A DNA stretch of 54,302 nt from an uncultured Colwellia sp. (GCA_913062815.1 CAJXWZ010000034.1:1-54302), one strand, 5' to 3'. Shown: positions 37,628 through 49,185, counted from the first letter of the stretch. Numbers and translations are program-made. Notes: generated by a model not told the origin, from the sequence alone.

Positions 37628-38563
37628 ATGAAAATGCATGTTATTGCAATCGATAATACTTTTATTGCTTCTTCGTCACACTATCAGTTTGTCGTTAAAG
37701 GACTATTGCTACTTGCGATATTAATAAATTTTTATGTTAGTGATGCTCAAGCTGGTATTCGACAGTACAGTGCAGATTTAAACAGCTCTTCTTGGCAGCT
37801 TGCCAATGACTCTCGCCTACAATGTACACTTGCACACCAAATTCCACATTACGGACAAGCAAAATTTTCAGCAAAGGCAAGCCGTCAGTTAAATATGGAG
37901 TTTGAACTCGATATGATGCTCTTACCAGATAACTATTCCTTGGCACAAGTACGTAGTGAATCACCTAAATGGCGACCGGGCTATGGTGGGAGAGTGTTAG
38001 CCGACATGAAATTGTATAAGCAATTTAACCCTAGTTTACCAAAAAAAGTAGCATGGACTATGCTAAGTGAATTAGAGCAGGGCATGAGCCCAACGTTTTA
38101 TTATAATGATTGGTATAGCAAGCAGGATAAAATTTCAGTTGGTCTGTCAACGGCGCGTTTTAAAAATGCTTATCAAAATTTTGTCGCCTGTGTAGGCAAT
38201 CTACTTAATTATAGTTTTGACGATATTGCTTTTACCGTTTTGAATTACCAATCAAATAGCGATAACTTTACTAAAGCATCACAACGTCGCATTGATATGA
38301 TCAGAGAATATTTGAGTTTAGATCCTAATCTTGAATTGGTGTTGGTAGATGCTTATTCAGATAGTTATGGTGGGCGTTGGTCTAACTTCAAATTATCAGA
38401 AAAACGTGCCTTGAAAATTCGTGATTATTTTGTCAATAATGGCATTGACGCTAGCCGAATAGAAGCGAAAGGCTATGGTGAAAAACGACATATTGCCTCT
38501 AACGATACAACTCTTGGTCGAGGGAAAAACCGTCGAGTTGTTATTCAAATGCAAAAACTGTAG
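37628..38563 (+). CDS. motY: Sodium-driven flagellar motor protein MotY
   Basis: 311 residues. An uncommonly long N-terminal charged stretch precedes the signal peptide (hydrophobic residues about 25-40, cleavage near VSDAQA at 43). The N-domain includes WQLANDSRLQCTLAHQIPHYG, typical of MotY. The C-terminal OmpA-like peptidoglycan-binding domain (about 200-310) shows YSDSYGGRWSNFKLSEKRALKI, GIDASRIEAKGYGEKRHIASND and GRGKNRRVVI. In Vibrio MotY forms the T-ring around the PomAB motor. No other flagellar gene is in the window; the rnt-motY neighbourhood is conserved. Confidence 0.9.
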   Translation: MKMHVIAIDNTFIASSSHYQFVVKGLLLLAILINFYVSDAQAGIRQYSADLNSSSWQLANDSRLQCTLAHQIPHYGQAKFSAKASRQLNMEFELDMMLLPDNYSLAQVRSESPKWRPGYGGRVLADMKLYKQFNPSLPKKVAWTMLSELEQGMSPTFYYNDWYSKQDKISVGLSTARFKNAYQNFVACVGNLLNYSFDDIAFTVLNYQSNSDNFTKASQRRIDMIREYLSLDPNLELVLVDAYSDSYGGRWSNFKLSEKRALKIRDYFVNNGIDASRIEAKGYGEKRHIASNDTTLGRGKNRRVVIQMQKL

Positions 38564-38622
38564 CCAAACGATTACATTTATGAACAAAGTTTTTATAAAC
38601 TAAGTTGATAAATTGTTGAATA

Positions 38623-38661
38623 GGCTTGTGGATTCACTGTAATCTACAAGTCTATTTTTTT
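38623..38661 (+). terminator. Terminator after motY
   Basis: A 12-bp stem (38623-38634 with 38641-38652, two G-U pairs), 6-base loop, then TATTTTTTT. Confidence 0.8.
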
Positions 38662-38684
38662 GTTAAATTTTTAGGGTTATCTCA

Positions 38685-40553
38685 ATGAATTTTCTTAGAC
38701 GTTTGATATTGTTAGTTACATTAACTGTTCCATCGTTGGTCTTTGCAACGATACCAGTTAATAAAACAGTATTGAATGATGCATATACTTACGCCAATTA
38801 TGATCAAGTTGTTACTACGCATTTATACCTAGATTTGGCTGTGGATTTTAATAAAAAAGCACTTTCTGGTTTTGCTGAGTTATCGTTAAAATGGTTATCT
38901 GATGAAGCTCGACCGGTAATTCTGGATACGCGTGACCTCGTTATTCACTATATTATGGTTCAAAATGACCAAGGACAGTGGTTAAAAGCAAGTTATGATT
39001 TAGCAAAAAGAGATGATGTTTTAGGCTCAAAGCTGACAATTAATACCAAGTTCAAAGCAAGTAAACTCCGTGTTTATTATAATTCAACAGCTAAAGCTTC
39101 AGGTTTACAATGGTTATCACCAGAGCAGACTGCAGGCAAAGAAAAACCATTTTTATTCAGTCAGAACCAAGCTATTCATGCACGTTCATGGATTCCCATT
39201 CAAGATACGCCAAGCGTGCGTGTAACCTATACTGCTCGAATTACCACAGATGAAGATTTACTTGCAGTAATGAGTGCGAACAATGAGCCTGATACCGTTC
39301 GTGATGGTGATTACTTCTTTTCAATGCCTCAAGCAATTCCTCCATATCTCATTGCCATTGGTGTCGGTGATTTGCACTTTAAGGCAATGAGTCATCAAAC
39401 AGGAATTTATGCAGAAACGAACATCTTAGCCGCTGCCGTTGCTGAATTTGATGATACTCAAGCGATGATTGATAAAGCAGAAAAAATGTACGGCAAGTAC
39501 CGTTGGGGTCGTTATGACCTATTAATTCTGCCGCCTAGTTTTCCTTTTGGCGGGATGGAAAACCCACGTTTATCTTTTATCACACCTACGGTAATTGCGG
39601 GTGATAAGAGCTTAGTTAATTTAATTGCTCACGAGCTTGCTCACTCTTGGTCTGGTAATTTAGTCACTAATGAAAGTTGGCGAGATCTTTGGTTAAACGA
39701 AGGTTTCACCAGCTATGTTGAAAACCGTATTATGGAAGCCGTATTTGGTGATAAACGTTCAACAATGGAACAAGCGCTTGATGCTCAAGGTTTAAATTAT
39801 GAAATTGCTGAATTAGCACCCGGAGATACCCAGCTATACATTGATTTGAAGGGCCGTGACCCAGATGATGCTTTTTCTGGTGTTCCTTATACCAAAGGGC
39901 AGTTATTTTTAATCTTCCTCGAGCAAAAATTTGGTCGAGATCGTTTCGATGCGTTTGTGCTAGCATACTTTGACAGTCACGCCTTTCAGAGTTTAGGAAC
40001 GGCTGAATTTGTTAAATATCTAAAAGCAAATTTGACCCATAAATTCCCTAATATCGTCAGTGATAAAGTCGTCAACGAATGGATTTATGAACAAGGCTTA
40101 CCAAGCTATGTGCCAAAACCTACATCGAGTGCGTTTAGCACCATAGATGAACAAATTTCAACATGGATAGGCGATGATAGTAAATTGAGTCAATTACCAA
40201 CGGCGAGTTGGACCCTGCATGAGTGGTTACATTTTATTAATAATCTACCACTAGATATTAAAGCCGATAAAATGGCAATGCTTGATAAACAATTTGATTT
40301 AACTCATAGTCAAAATGCAGAAATTGCACATGCATGGTATTTATTATCAGTGCGCTCAGGTTATGATGTTGTTTTCCCTGCCATGGCTGAATACTTAATT
40401 GCTATAGGTCGTCGTAAATTGATTGTGCCTTTATATAAAGAATTAGCACAAACGGAGGCAGGTAAAGTTTGGGCATTAAAGGTTTACCAACAAGCAAGAC
40501 CTGGCTATCACGGTTTAGCACAGGGTACTGTAGATGGTATTTTGAAAAAATAA
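38685..40553 (+). CDS. M1-family aminopeptidase, LTA4-hydrolase-like
   Basis: 622 residues with a Sec signal peptide (cleavage near VFA at residue 22). The zinc motif HELAHSW (His316, Glu317, His320) is followed 18 residues later by Glu339 in [12 protein letters not shown]; the exopeptidase motif FGGMENP is near residue 289-295. The C-terminal helical domain (about 470-622, [19 protein letters not shown]) is of leukotriene A4 hydrolase C-terminal type. A secreted or periplasmic aminopeptidase is predicted. It is monocistronic, with a terminator on each side. Confidence 0.94.
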   Translation: MNFLRRLILLVTLTVPSLVFATIPVNKTVLNDAYTYANYDQVVTTHLYLDLAVDFNKKALSGFAELSLKWLSDEARPVILDTRDLVIHYIMVQNDQGQWLKASYDLAKRDDVLGSKLTINTKFKASKLRVYYNSTAKASGLQWLSPEQTAGKEKPFLFSQNQAIHARSWIPIQDTPSVRVTYTARITTDEDLLAVMSANNEPDTVRDGDYFFSMPQAIPPYLIAIGVGDLHFKAMSHQTGIYAETNILAAAVAEFDDTQAMIDKAEKMYGKYRWGRYDLLILPPSFPFGGMENPRLSFITPTVIAGDKSLVNLIAHELAHSWSGNLVTNESWRDLWLNEGFTSYVENRIMEAVFGDKRSTMEQALDAQGLNYEIAELAPGDTQLYIDLKGRDPDDAFSGVPYTKGQLFLIFLEQKFGRDRFDAFVLAYFDSHAFQSLGTAEFVKYLKANLTHKFPNIVSDKVVNEWIYEQGLPSYVPKPTSSAFSTIDEQISTWIGDDSKLSQLPTASWTLHEWLHFINNLPLDIKADKMAMLDKQFDLTHSQNAEIAHAWYLLSVRSGYDVVFPAMAEYLIAIGRRKLIVPLYKELAQTEAGKVWALKVYQQARPGYHGLAQGTVDGILKK

Positions 40554-40578
40554 CCTTTGCTCGTTATTAATTTTTATC

Positions 40579-40603
40579 AAAAAGGCTCGTTAGAGCCTTT
40601 TTT
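40579..40603 (+). terminator. Terminator after the M1 aminopeptidase gene
   Basis: AAAAAGGCTC, loop GTTA, GAGCCTTTTTT: strong hairpin with T6. Confidence 0.88.
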
Positions 40604-40658
40604 ATTGATATAATACTGCCAATTATATTTGTTTATTTTCTTTTTAGAGGCTCTGTAG

Positions 40659-42326
40659 ATGTCGGAAGCTGAAAACCGCCCAACTAACTTTATTCGTCAA
40701 ATTATTGATACTGATCTTGCTAATGGTAAGCATAACAGTGTGCAAACTCGTTTTCCTCCAGAGCCAAATGGCTTTTTACATATTGGTCATGCAAAAGCCA
40801 TTTGTTTAAACTTCGGTATTGCTCAGGATTATAATGGTTTATGTAACTTACGTTTTGACGATACTAACCCTGAAAAAGAAGATATAAACTATGTTCACGC
40901 CATTAAGAAAGATGTGCAATGGTTAGGTTTTGAGTGGGCAGGTGATATTCACTATTCTTCAGATTATTTTGAAAAACTTCATGGCTATGCTGTTGAGTTA
41001 ATTGAAAAGGGATTAGCTTATGTTGACTTCTTAGATAGTCTGCAAGCTCGAGAATATAGAGGTACATTAAACAAACCGGGTAAGAATAGCCCATATCGAG
41101 ATACTTCAGTTGAAGAGAACTTAGCTTTATTTGCAAAAATGCGTAATGGTGAATTTAAAGAAGGTGAGTGCTCGTTACGTGCCAAAATCGACATGTCATC
41201 TAGTTTCATGTGTATGCGTGACCCTATTATTTATCGTGTTCGTTTTGCTCATCATCATCAAACTGGGGATAAGTGGTGCATTTATCCCATGTATGATTTT
41301 ACTCATTGTTTATCAGATGCTATTGAAGGAATTACGCATTCCATTTGTACCTTAGAATTTCAAGATAATCGTCGCTTATATGACTGGGTTATTGAAAATG
41401 TTTCTGTACCAGCTACACCTCATCAGTATGAATTTTCACGCTTAAATCTTGAATATACCTTAATGAGCAAGCGTAAACTTAATACCTTAGTAGAAGAAAA
41501 CTTGGTAGATGGTTGGGATGACCCCCGTATGCCAACTATTGCCGCTTTTAGGCGTCGAGGATATACGCCTGCTTCAATGCGTGAGTTTGCAAAGCGTATT
41601 GGTGTGACGAAGATGGAAAATACGGTTGAAATGAGTGTACTTGAAGCCTGTATCCGTGAGGATTTAAATGACAATGCGCCACGGGCTATGGCTGTTCTTG
41701 ACCCTATAAAATTGGTGATAGAGAACTACCCGGAAGATAAACTAGAAGATTTAATCGTTAAAAATCATCCTAGTAATGAAGAGCAAGGTACTCGTATTGT
41801 ACCTTTTAGCCGTGAACTTTATATCGAAGCTGAAGATTTTAGAGAAGAAGCTAATAAAAAGTATAAACGTTTAGTTATCGACAAAGCAGTACGCTTACGC
41901 GGAGCTTATGTTGTTACGGCAACACGTTGCGAAAAAAATGAGCAGGGTAATGTAACTACAGTGTACTGTAACTATCTTGCAGACACATTGGGTAAAAACC
42001 CTAGTGATGGCACCAAACCAAAAGGCGTTATTCATTGGGTTGATGCGAGTAAATCTCTAAATGCTACCGTTCGTTTATATGATCGATTATTCACAGTAGC
42101 AAACCCGGCTGCTGAGCAGGATTTTCATAGTGTAATGAACTCTGGCTCATTAGTAACAATAAAAACAGCTAAGGTTGAGCCGTCATTATCAAAAGCGAAA
42201 GCTGAAGTAGCCTTTCAATTCGAACGCCAAGGGTATTTTTGTTTAGATAACCATGAGCATGGCGATGAATTAGTTTTTAATCGTACTGTTGGCTTACGTG
42301 ATACTTGGGCTAAAATATCTAAATAA
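40659..42326 (+). CDS. glnS: Glutaminyl-tRNA synthetase
   Basis: 555 residues, class I synthetase, the same length as E. coli GlnRS. The HIGH motif is in [17 protein letters not shown] near residue 40, and the KMSKS equivalent [11 protein letters not shown] is near residue 270. The tRNA-recognition beta domains follow (about 340-555). It charges tRNA-Gln directly. A strong terminator follows. It is monocistronic. Confidence 0.98.
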   Translation: MSEAENRPTNFIRQIIDTDLANGKHNSVQTRFPPEPNGFLHIGHAKAICLNFGIAQDYNGLCNLRFDDTNPEKEDINYVHAIKKDVQWLGFEWAGDIHYSSDYFEKLHGYAVELIEKGLAYVDFLDSLQAREYRGTLNKPGKNSPYRDTSVEENLALFAKMRNGEFKEGECSLRAKIDMSSSFMCMRDPIIYRVRFAHHHQTGDKWCIYPMYDFTHCLSDAIEGITHSICTLEFQDNRRLYDWVIENVSVPATPHQYEFSRLNLEYTLMSKRKLNTLVEENLVDGWDDPRMPTIAAFRRRGYTPASMREFAKRIGVTKMENTVEMSVLEACIREDLNDNAPRAMAVLDPIKLVIENYPEDKLEDLIVKNHPSNEEQGTRIVPFSRELYIEAEDFREEANKKYKRLVIDKAVRLRGAYVVTATRCEKNEQGNVTTVYCNYLADTLGKNPSDGTKPKGVIHWVDASKSLNATVRLYDRLFTVANPAAEQDFHSVMNSGSLVTIKTAKVEPSLSKAKAEVAFQFERQGYFCLDNHEHGDELVFNRTVGLRDTWAKISK

Positions 42327-42344
42327 GTTTAAAGGACGAATGAT

Positions 42345-42382
42345 AAAAAGCCGCTAATTAGTTTTAATTAGCGGCTTTTTTT
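42345..42382. terminator. Bidirectional terminator between glnS and the TPR-TonB gene
   Basis: A perfect 16-bp stem (42345-42360 with 42365-42380), loop GTTT, T8 on the plus strand and an A5 run that gives a U tract on the minus strand. Confidence 0.92.
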
Positions 42383-42395
42383 TATACTTGAGGTT

Positions 42396-43502
42396 TTATC
42401 TCATTTTAAAGTCTAACTGTACTGTAGCATTAGCTTGTATCGGTTTACCATTTTCAAATTTAGGGGCGTAACGCCATTTGTCAAGTGCAGCTAATGCTGA
42501 TTGTTCAAACAGTTTTCCGCCTTTAGATTTCAGTACTTTCGCATTTTTCACCGTGCCAAAATCAGAAATAGTAAAGCCTATTCTGACCCAGCCTGATTTA
42601 CCTCGACGAGCATAATCTTTGGGATATCGGGGATTAGATCTAAATATTGGTTGTTGTTCTTGGCTGTCATCCCAGGGAGTCATAGAACCTATAGCAATAC
42701 AATGCTTTGTTGCCTCTTCACTTTGACCTGTGCTCTCAAGTGCATTAATTAAAAATGCTCTGGTAGATAATTCAAGTGGGTGAGTTGCTCCTGATAATGC
42801 TTCAAAGACAGGCAGATTATCTTGCCAATTACTTATAGCTTTATTATATTTATTTCGAGCTAAGTAGTATTTTCCAGCATGAAAGTTAGCATTAACAACG
42901 CGCTTGTCATCTTTTGCTAAGTGTTTAGAAAAATATTCTTGAGCTTTTATGATAACTCGACTTTTCTCAGAGCGAAGTTTGAGCAAACCAATGCCTGCTT
43001 CTAATTGAATTTGAGCAGTAAAAAATGGCTGTTCTTCTTGGTGCTTTTTAGCGACAGCAATAGCTTTTAAATAATATTTAGTTGCCTTTTTACGCGATTT
43101 TGAAGGTAAAGATTGTCCTAACAGAATAAATAATTCAGCAAGTTCGGCAGAATCTTTTCCGTATTCACGTTCAAAGGTTGCTAGTGTAGCAACGAGTAGT
43201 GAGTTTGCCTGTGATTTCCCGCGATGATCGAGGTGCTGCTTTGCTAAAATCAAACCTAAGTTTGCAGTATTAATATCATTATCACCATAAAACTGCTTAC
43301 CGAGCAAATAAGCTTCTTTAGCATGCTCAAATTGTGCTTCGCTATTGTTAGACTTTACGGAGGCTTGATAGGCATAGTAAGCTTTATTAAACTGTGCGTG
43401 CAAAGCTTGCTTAGTGTCGGCATTGCTCACGAATGAAACACTTAAACCAAGTAGTATGAAGGCAATTGAGTATTGTCGAAGAGGTGATTTTATTTTTTTC
43501 AT
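42396..43502 (-). CDS. TPR protein with a TonB C-terminal domain
   Basis: 368 residues. The signal peptide (residues about 12-28, cleavage near SNA) is cleavable, so unlike classic TonB there is no obvious inner-membrane anchor or Pro-rich span. TPR-like helices cover about 35-260 (TKYYLKAIAVAKKHQEEQ, AGKYYLARNKYNKAISNWQDN). The TonB C-terminal domain (about 285-368) has NPRYPKDYARRGKSGWVRIGF and ends ALDKWRYAPKFENGKPIQA. This kind of secreted TPR-TonB_C protein occurs in Colwellia/Pseudoalteromonas; the partner is unknown. Confidence 0.82.
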   Translation of the reverse strand: MKKIKSPLRQYSIAFILLGLSVSFVSNADTKQALHAQFNKAYYAYQASVKSNNSEAQFEHAKEAYLLGKQFYGDNDINTANLGLILAKQHLDHRGKSQANSLLVATLATFEREYGKDSAELAELFILLGQSLPSKSRKKATKYYLKAIAVAKKHQEEQPFFTAQIQLEAGIGLLKLRSEKSRVIIKAQEYFSKHLAKDDKRVVNANFHAGKYYLARNKYNKAISNWQDNLPVFEALSGATHPLELSTRAFLINALESTGQSEEATKHCIAIGSMTPWDDSQEQQPIFRSNPRYPKDYARRGKSGWVRIGFTISDFGTVKNAKVLKSKGGKLFEQSALAALDKWRYAPKFENGKPIQANATVQLDFKMR

Positions 43503-43610
43503 GTGTTCATCCTTAAATTATATTCCTGTTTCTTCCATGGTATACCAAGCTGCGCTATAAACTTACTTTCAAGTTAATAGCAAATGAAAGTATAGATTCA
43601 TTAATATTTA

Positions 43611-43649
43611 ATAGGTTAGTTATTTACAATGTCGTGATAACTAACCTAT
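43611..43649 (-). terminator. 13-bp hairpin downstream of yhbY
   Basis: ATAGGTTAGTTAT (43611-43623) and its exact complement (43637-43649) flank a 13-base loop, 9 bases after the yhbY stop. No T tract follows on the minus strand, so termination may need other factors. Confidence 0.5.
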
Positions 43650-43657
43650 CAAAGATA

Positions 43658-43954
43658 TTAGAGCTTAGGTATACGAATTTTTTTCTCTTCACTTTGACGA
43701 TAAATAATTAATGTTTTACCGATTACTTGTATTTTTGTTGATTGAGTTTCACGACAAATAGCTTCAACGATTAAAGCTTTTGTTTCTCTATCATCAGTTG
43801 GAATTTTTATTTTGATCAATTCGTGATGACCAAGGGCATAATCAATTTCAGCCACAACAGCCTCTGTAAGGCCATTACTGCCTAGTAAAACAACGGGTTT
43901 TAGTGGGTGGGCAACACCTTTTAGATATTGAATTTGCTTTTTATTTAGGTTCAT
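43658..43954 (-). CDS. yhbY: RNA-binding protein YhbY (CRM domain)
   Basis: 98 residues, all one CRM domain: LNKKQIQYLKGVAHPLKPVV and LLGSNGLTEAVVAEIDYALGH with the GxxG loop, then HELIKIKIP. Associates with pre-50S ribosomal particles in E. coli. Divergent from rlmE across about 95 bases, the same pairing as E. coli yhbY-rlmE. Confidence 0.96.
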   Translation of the reverse strand: MNLNKKQIQYLKGVAHPLKPVVLLGSNGLTEAVVAEIDYALGHHELIKIKIPTDDRETKALIVEAICRETQSTKIQVIGKTLIIYRQSEEKKIRIPKL

Positions 43955-44049
43955 TAAAATTTTTCGATAGTCGTTAGCTTGAATTAACGCTATTTTACCC
44001 TTATCTAACTGTTAATATCTATAAATAGTCGAAAAAACTGATCAAAAAT

Positions 44050-44679
44050 ATGGCAAAGAAAAAGCATACCGCCAGCTCGCAACGTTGGCTTGATGAACAT
44101 TTTGAAGACGAATACGTTAAAAAAGCTAAGAAATTAGGTTTACGTTCTCGCGCTGTTTTTAAAATTGAAGAAATAAATAACAAAGATAAGCTAATCAAAC
44201 CGGGTATGAAAGTAGTCGACTTAGGTGCTGCCCCTGGAGGTTGGTCTGAATATGCGGTCAAGGCTGTGGGTGATAATGGCCAAGTAGTGGCTTGTGATAT
44301 TTTACCTATGGATGCTATTGCAGGTGTTGATTTTTTAGAGGGGGATTTTAGAGAAGAAGCTGTTCTCGATGCGCTATTAACACGAATCAATGGCAAAAAT
44401 ATTGATGTAGTGATGTCTGACATGGCTGCAAATATGACCGGTAATGAAAGTGCTGATTCAGCACGCAGCATGTACCTAGTTGAACTCGCGTTAGATATGT
44501 GCAGCCAGGTCTTAAAGCCAAATGGTGCGTTTGTAGTGAAAGTTTTTCAAGGTGCGGGCTTTGAGGATTTTATGAAAGCGACTCGAACGATTTTTAAGGC
44601 AGTTAAAACCCGCAAACCTGAGTCTTCTAGAGCCCGTTCTCGCGAGGTTTACCTTGTTGCTACTGGTTTCAAAGGCTAG
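44050..44679 (+). CDS. rlmE: 23S rRNA 2'-O-ribose U2552 methyltransferase
   Basis: 209 residues (E. coli RrmJ/FtsJ 209). It methylates U2552 in the A loop of 23S rRNA during late 50S assembly. Motif [17 protein letters not shown] is near residue 57; the K-D-K-E catalytic set is visible in [33 protein letters not shown], and [14 protein letters not shown]. It is followed by ftsH as in E. coli. Confidence 0.98.
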   Translation: MAKKKHTASSQRWLDEHFEDEYVKKAKKLGLRSRAVFKIEEINNKDKLIKPGMKVVDLGAAPGGWSEYAVKAVGDNGQVVACDILPMDAIAGVDFLEGDFREEAVLDALLTRINGKNIDVVMSDMAANMTGNESADSARSMYLVELALDMCSQVLKPNGAFVVKVFQGAGFEDFMKATRTIFKAVKTRKPESSRARSREVYLVATGFKG

Positions 44680-44842
44680 ATGTAACTATCAATACAAGTT
44701 AACTTAATTCGGTTAAGTTGTTACTAGTTGTAAATACCGACTAAAGTTAATTAGCGACGGGACTTGAATTGTAGTAAATTAGTCTCAATAACGTATAAAA
44801 GCATTTTTTTATAAATCTATTAAACCCAAAGAGGTCATTAAG

Positions 44843-46819
44843 TTGAGCGATATGGCAAAAAATCTTATTTTATGGTTAGTGATAGCCGTTGTTTTAATGT
44901 CTGTTTTTCAGAGTTTTTCTCCAGATACAACCAATGAACAACAAATGGACTACACACGATTTATCACCGATGTTCGTCAAGGGCAAATTCGTGATGCGAA
45001 TGTAGACAGAAATGGTGTTATTACTGGTGAAAAACGCAGTGGTGAGGTATATACCACCACTATTCCTGGTGGATATGACCGCGATTTAATTAATGACTTA
45101 GTGAAACAAGGCGTTCGTGCTCAGGGCAAAATGCCTGAAGAAACGAGTTTCTTAACCACTATATTTGTTTCTTGGTTCCCAATGATATTACTTATTGGTG
45201 TGTGGATTTTCTTTATGCGCCAAATGCAAGGCGGTGGTGGTAAAGGTGCTATGTCTTTTGGAAAGTCGAAAGCACGCCAGTTAAGTGAAGATCAAATTAA
45301 AACCACTTTTGCTGATGTTGCAGGTTGCGATGAAGCAAAAGAAGATGTTGCTGAATTGGTAGACTATTTAAAAGAGCCAACTAAATTTCAAAAGTTAGGT
45401 GGTCGTATTCCATCAGGCATTCTTCTCGTTGGTCAGCCAGGTACAGGTAAAACTTTACTGGCAAAAGCTATTGCAGGTGAAGCGAAAGTACCATTTTTTA
45501 CCATTTCAGGTTCAGATTTTGTTGAAATGTTTGTCGGTGTTGGTGCTTCACGTGTTCGTGATATGTTCGAACAAGCTAAAAAATCAGCTCCTTGTATTAT
45601 TTTTATTGATGAAATTGATGCTGTTGGTCGCCAGCGTGGTGCTGGAATGGGCGGTGGACACGATGAGCGTGAACAAACATTAAACCAAATGCTAGTAGAA
45701 ATGGATGGTTTTGAAGGTAATGAAGGGGTAATTGTTATTGCTGCTACTAACCGTCCTGATGTATTAGATCCTGCTTTATTACGTCCTGGGCGTTTTGACC
45801 GTCAAGTAACCGTTGGTCTACCAGATATCCGTGGTCGTGAACAAATCTTAAAAGTACATATGCGTAAAGTACCTTTAGGCGATGATGTTAAAGCGTCTGT
45901 TATTGCTCGTGGTACACCAGGTTTCTCTGGCGCGGATTTAGCTAACTTAGTCAATGAAGCCGCATTATGTGCTGCTCGTACTTCACGACGTTTAGTCGGT
46001 ATGAGTGAATTTGATAAAGCTAAAGATAAAATTATGATGGGCTCTGAACGTAAGTCTATGGTAATGAGCGAATCAGAGAAAGAGATGACCGCATACCATG
46101 AAGCTGGTCACGCTCTTGTTGGTCGTTTGGTACCAGATCATGACCCTGTTTATAAAGTCAGCATCATTCCTCGTGGTCGAGCGCTTGGTGTTACTATGTA
46201 TTTGCCAGAGCAAGATAGATTCAGCCATTCGAAGCAACATTTAGAAAGTAATATTTCGTCTTTATACGGTGGACGTATTGCTGAAGATGTTATTTATGGT
46301 AGTGATAAGGTCTCAACAGGTGCTTCTAATGATATCGAACGTGCAACTAACATAGCTCGTAAAATGGTTACCCAATGGGGCTTGTCAGATAAAATGGGAC
46401 CTATGTTGTTTGCAGAAGAAGAAGGTGAAGTATTCTTGGGCCGGACTTCGGCTAAATCACTGCATATGTCTGATGAAACAGCTAAAGCCATTGATGCGGA
46501 AATTAAAACCGTTATTGAGCGTAACTATCAACGAGCTGAGACATTGATCAAAGATAATTTGGACGTATTACATGCCATGAAAGACGCTTTGATGAAATAT
46601 GAGACTATTGATGCTTTGCAAATAGACGATTTGATGGCAAGAACTGAAGTAAGAAAACCGGCAGATTGGGATGATAGTGACTCTGACTCTGACGCTAATT
46701 CAAACTCGAGTGAAGGTGGAGAGGCTAAAAAATCAGCTAAAGCCGCTACTACATCGGAAAGTGCGCCAGAAAGTACACCTGATTTATCTGAGCCAAACGG
46801 TGATACACCGGCTAAATAA
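44843..46819 (+). CDS. ftsH: ATP-dependent zinc metalloprotease FtsH
   Basis: 658 residues from a TTG start (44843; AGAGG upstream), giving (M)[18 protein letters not shown] as in E. coli. Two N-terminal transmembrane segments (about 5-24 and 100-120) flank a periplasmic domain. AAA+ module: Walker A GQPGTGKT (197-204, Gln replaces the usual Pro), Walker [32 protein letters not shown]. Zinc motif HEAGH (419-423). The C-terminal tail is rich in Ser/Asp and Ala. It degrades membrane proteins, LpxC and sigma-32 in E. coli. Confidence 0.98.
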   Translation: MSDMAKNLILWLVIAVVLMSVFQSFSPDTTNEQQMDYTRFITDVRQGQIRDANVDRNGVITGEKRSGEVYTTTIPGGYDRDLINDLVKQGVRAQGKMPEETSFLTTIFVSWFPMILLIGVWIFFMRQMQGGGGKGAMSFGKSKARQLSEDQIKTTFADVAGCDEAKEDVAELVDYLKEPTKFQKLGGRIPSGILLVGQPGTGKTLLAKAIAGEAKVPFFTISGSDFVEMFVGVGASRVRDMFEQAKKSAPCIIFIDEIDAVGRQRGAGMGGGHDEREQTLNQMLVEMDGFEGNEGVIVIAATNRPDVLDPALLRPGRFDRQVTVGLPDIRGREQILKVHMRKVPLGDDVKASVIARGTPGFSGADLANLVNEAALCAARTSRRLVGMSEFDKAKDKIMMGSERKSMVMSESEKEMTAYHEAGHALVGRLVPDHDPVYKVSIIPRGRALGVTMYLPEQDRFSHSKQHLESNISSLYGGRIAEDVIYGSDKVSTGASNDIERATNIARKMVTQWGLSDKMGPMLFAEEEGEVFLGRTSAKSLHMSDETAKAIDAEIKTVIERNYQRAETLIKDNLDVLHAMKDALMKYETIDALQIDDLMARTEVRKPADWDDSDSDSDANSNSSEGGEAKKSAKAATTSESAPESTPDLSEPNGDTPAK

Positions 46820-46903
46820 TTAATCATATTAATGATTAGAAGAGCCTCGTTGTTTACTTTAATCAGTAATCATCGGGGCTTTGTTATTTTCACTAAGATG
46901 TAA

Positions 46904-47758
46904 ATGATAAATATGTTTGAGAAATCACTAAAAAAATTAGCTAACCAAGTTGAATTATCACACCTAGACACTGTGCAAGTGATGGGGATTTTGAACGTTA
47001 CTCCTGATTCATTCTCTGATGGAGGAAAGTTTGCTAATTTTGATAGCGCTTTAAAGCAAGTAGAGTTGATGATTACAAGTGGTGCTGACATTATTGATAT
47101 AGGCGGTGAATCGACACGACCTGGTGCGATTGACGTTTGTGAAGTAGATGAAATAGCGCGAGTTATTCCTTTACTTAAAGCGATTAAAGCACGTTTTGAC
47201 GTAGCCGTTTCAATCGACACCAGTAAAGCTGTTGTTATGAGTGAAGCTATTATTCATGGTACCGACATGATTAATGATGTTCGTGCACTGCAGAATGAAG
47301 GTTGTCTTGACACTGTTGCTCAGTGCGATGTTCAACTTTGCTTAATGCATATGAAAGGCTTGCCAAGAACCATGCAAGAGAAGCCACACTATGAAAATAT
47401 TATTAAGGATATAGTTGAATTCTTTACTCAACGAATAGAAAACTGTGTTCAAAGAGGTATAAATAAACAGCGTTTGGTATTAGACCCTGGCTTTGGGTTT
47501 GGTAAAAACCTGTCCCATAACTTTCAAATGTTGGCACAATTGAATCAATTTAAAACACTTGAATTGCCTTTGCTGGCTGGAATCTCTCGTAAATCTATGT
47601 TGGGGGATTTATTAAATCGTGATGTTGAACAACGTTTGTCGGGCAGTATAACGGCTGCGATTGTTGCCATACAGCAAGGGGCCAGTATAATACGGGTACA
47701 TGATGTAGCAGAAACTGTTGATGCGCTAAAAGTACTCAAGGCAGTTGCTCAATATTAA
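46904..47758 (+). CDS. folP: Dihydropteroate synthase
   Basis: 284 residues. Joins pABA to dihydropterin pyrophosphate in folate synthesis; the target of sulfonamides. Family run: VMGILNVTPDSFSDGGKF, DIIDIGGESTRPGA, SIDTSKAVV, LMHMKGLPRTMQ, DPGFGFGKNLSHNF, and GISRKSMLGDLL with SIIRVHDV near the end. It may start at 46904 or 9 bases later. The ftsH-folP-glmM order is conserved with E. coli. Confidence 0.97.
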   Translation: MINMFEKSLKKLANQVELSHLDTVQVMGILNVTPDSFSDGGKFANFDSALKQVELMITSGADIIDIGGESTRPGAIDVCEVDEIARVIPLLKAIKARFDVAVSIDTSKAVVMSEAIIHGTDMINDVRALQNEGCLDTVAQCDVQLCLMHMKGLPRTMQEKPHYENIIKDIVEFFTQRIENCVQRGINKQRLVLDPGFGFGKNLSHNFQMLAQLNQFKTLELPLLAGISRKSMLGDLLNRDVEQRLSGSITAAIVAIQQGASIIRVHDVAETVDALKVLKAVAQY

Positions 47759-47847
47759 AATCATATTAAACTTTGCCAATCAAATTGAACTAATTAGTTG
47801 CCCAAGTGTTTAATTGGGTTGCAAAGTACTAAATAGAAGGAAAAAGA

Positions 47848-49185
47848 ATGTCTGATCGTAAATACTTCGGTACCGATGGTATACGTGGCTTAGTTGGTCA
47901 ATATCCAATATCTCCTGAGTTTGTAATGAAGTTAGGTTATGCCGCAGGTAAAGTTTTAGCGGCACAAGGTACCAAAAAGGTACTGGTTGGCAAAGATACA
48001 CGTATTTCAGGTTATATGCTTGAATCAGCTTTAGAGGCAGGGTTTTCTGCTGCTGGTATTGATATAGGTTTATTAGGGCCAATGCCCACACCAGGTATTG
48101 CCTACTTAACAAAAACATTTCGTGCAGAAGCAGGCATTGTTATTAGTGCTTCTCACAATCCCTTTTACGATAATGGTATTAAATTTTTCTCTCAAGATGG
48201 GCAAAAACTACCGGATAGTGTTGAGTTAGCTATAGAGTCGGAACTAGATAAGCCGATGGGATGTGTTGAATCCGCAAGTCTTGGCAAGGCTACTCGAATA
48301 GAAGATGCAGCAGGACGTTACATAGAGTTTTGTAAAAGTAATTTCCCAAGTCAGTTATCATTAAATGATCTTACTATTGTTGTTGATTGTGCTCATGGTG
48401 CTACCTACCATATTGCGCCAAATGTTTTTCGTGAACTAGGTGCAACCGTGATAGAAGTTGGCACATCACCAAACGGTACCAACATAAATGATGGCTGTGG
48501 TGCAACGTCAATGAAGGCAGTTAGTAAAGCCGTTGTTGAACATAATGCTGATTTAGGTATTGCTTTAGATGGTGACGGCGATCGTTTAATGATGGTAGAT
48601 CACACAGGTTATGTCATTGACGGTGATGAGGCTGTTTATATAATTGCTTGTAATGATTTAAAATCCGGCAACTTACATGGTGGTGTAGTTGGTACATTAA
48701 TGAGTAATATGGGACTTGAACTTGCTTTAGAAAAACTTGATATTCCCTTTGCGCGTAGTAATGTTGGCGACAGGTATGTCATGGAAATGTTAAGAGAGAA
48801 AGGTTGGCAATTAGGAGCTGAGAATTCTGGCCATATCATTAACTTAAATCACACGTCTACTGGTGATGGTATTATTGCTGCACTTAATGTGTTAACCGCT
48901 GTTTGTCAGCAAAGTAAAACTTTGTTTGAATTACGCCAGGGTATGACTATGCTGCCCCAAGTTTTAGTGAATGTTCGTTTTGCAGGTGATTCTGACCCTA
49001 TTAATGCGCCAAGTGTGCAAGCCGCGGTAACTAAAGTGAATGAGATACTTGTTGGCCGTGGTCGAGTCTTACTTAGGAAGTCTGGTACAGAGCCTTTAAT
49101 TCGCGTTATGGTCGAAGGTTCAGAGTTAGATGAAGTAACTAATTTAGCTAATGAAATTGCTGAGGCAGTTAAACAGGCGAGTTAA
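47848..49185 (+). CDS. glmM: Phosphoglucosamine mutase
   Basis: 445 residues. Converts GlcN-6-P to GlcN-1-P for UDP-GlcNAc, peptidoglycan and [17 protein letters not shown] starts the protein; the phosphoserine is Ser102 in [19 protein letters not shown]; the metal loop [11 protein letters not shown] is at about 242-252. C-terminal [15 protein letters not shown] binds phosphate. AGAAGGAAAAAGA precedes the ATG. A small terminator-like hairpin follows. Confidence 0.98.
   Translation: MSDRKYFGTDGIRGLVGQYPISPEFVMKLGYAAGKVLAAQGTKKVLVGKDTRISGYMLESALEAGFSAAGIDIGLLGPMPTPGIAYLTKTFRAEAGIVISASHNPFYDNGIKFFSQDGQKLPDSVELAIESELDKPMGCVESASLGKATRIEDAAGRYIEFCKSNFPSQLSLNDLTIVVDCAHGATYHIAPNVFRELGATVIEVGTSPNGTNINDGCGATSMKAVSKAVVEHNADLGIALDGDGDRLMMVDHTGYVIDGDEAVYIIACNDLKSGNLHGGVVGTLMSNMGLELALEKLDIPFARSNVGDRYVMEMLREKGWQLGAENSGHIINLNHTSTGDGIIAALNVLTAVCQQSKTLFELRQGMTMLPQVLVNVRFAGDSDPINAPSVQAAVTKVNEILVGRGRVLLRKSGTEPLIRVMVEGSELDEVTNLANEIAEAVKQAS

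Noticed and set aside
44701..44719. Terminator after rlmE
   Set aside because: A 7-bp AT-only stem with loop TTCGG and no T tract; too weak to call.
46830..46885. Terminator between ftsH and folP (GCCTCG...CGGGGC)
   Set aside because: The short stem has a mismatch, a very long loop and no good T tract.
47810..48118. Minus-strand 102-codon frame inside glmM
   Set aside because: Shadow of glmM, no ribosome-binding site.
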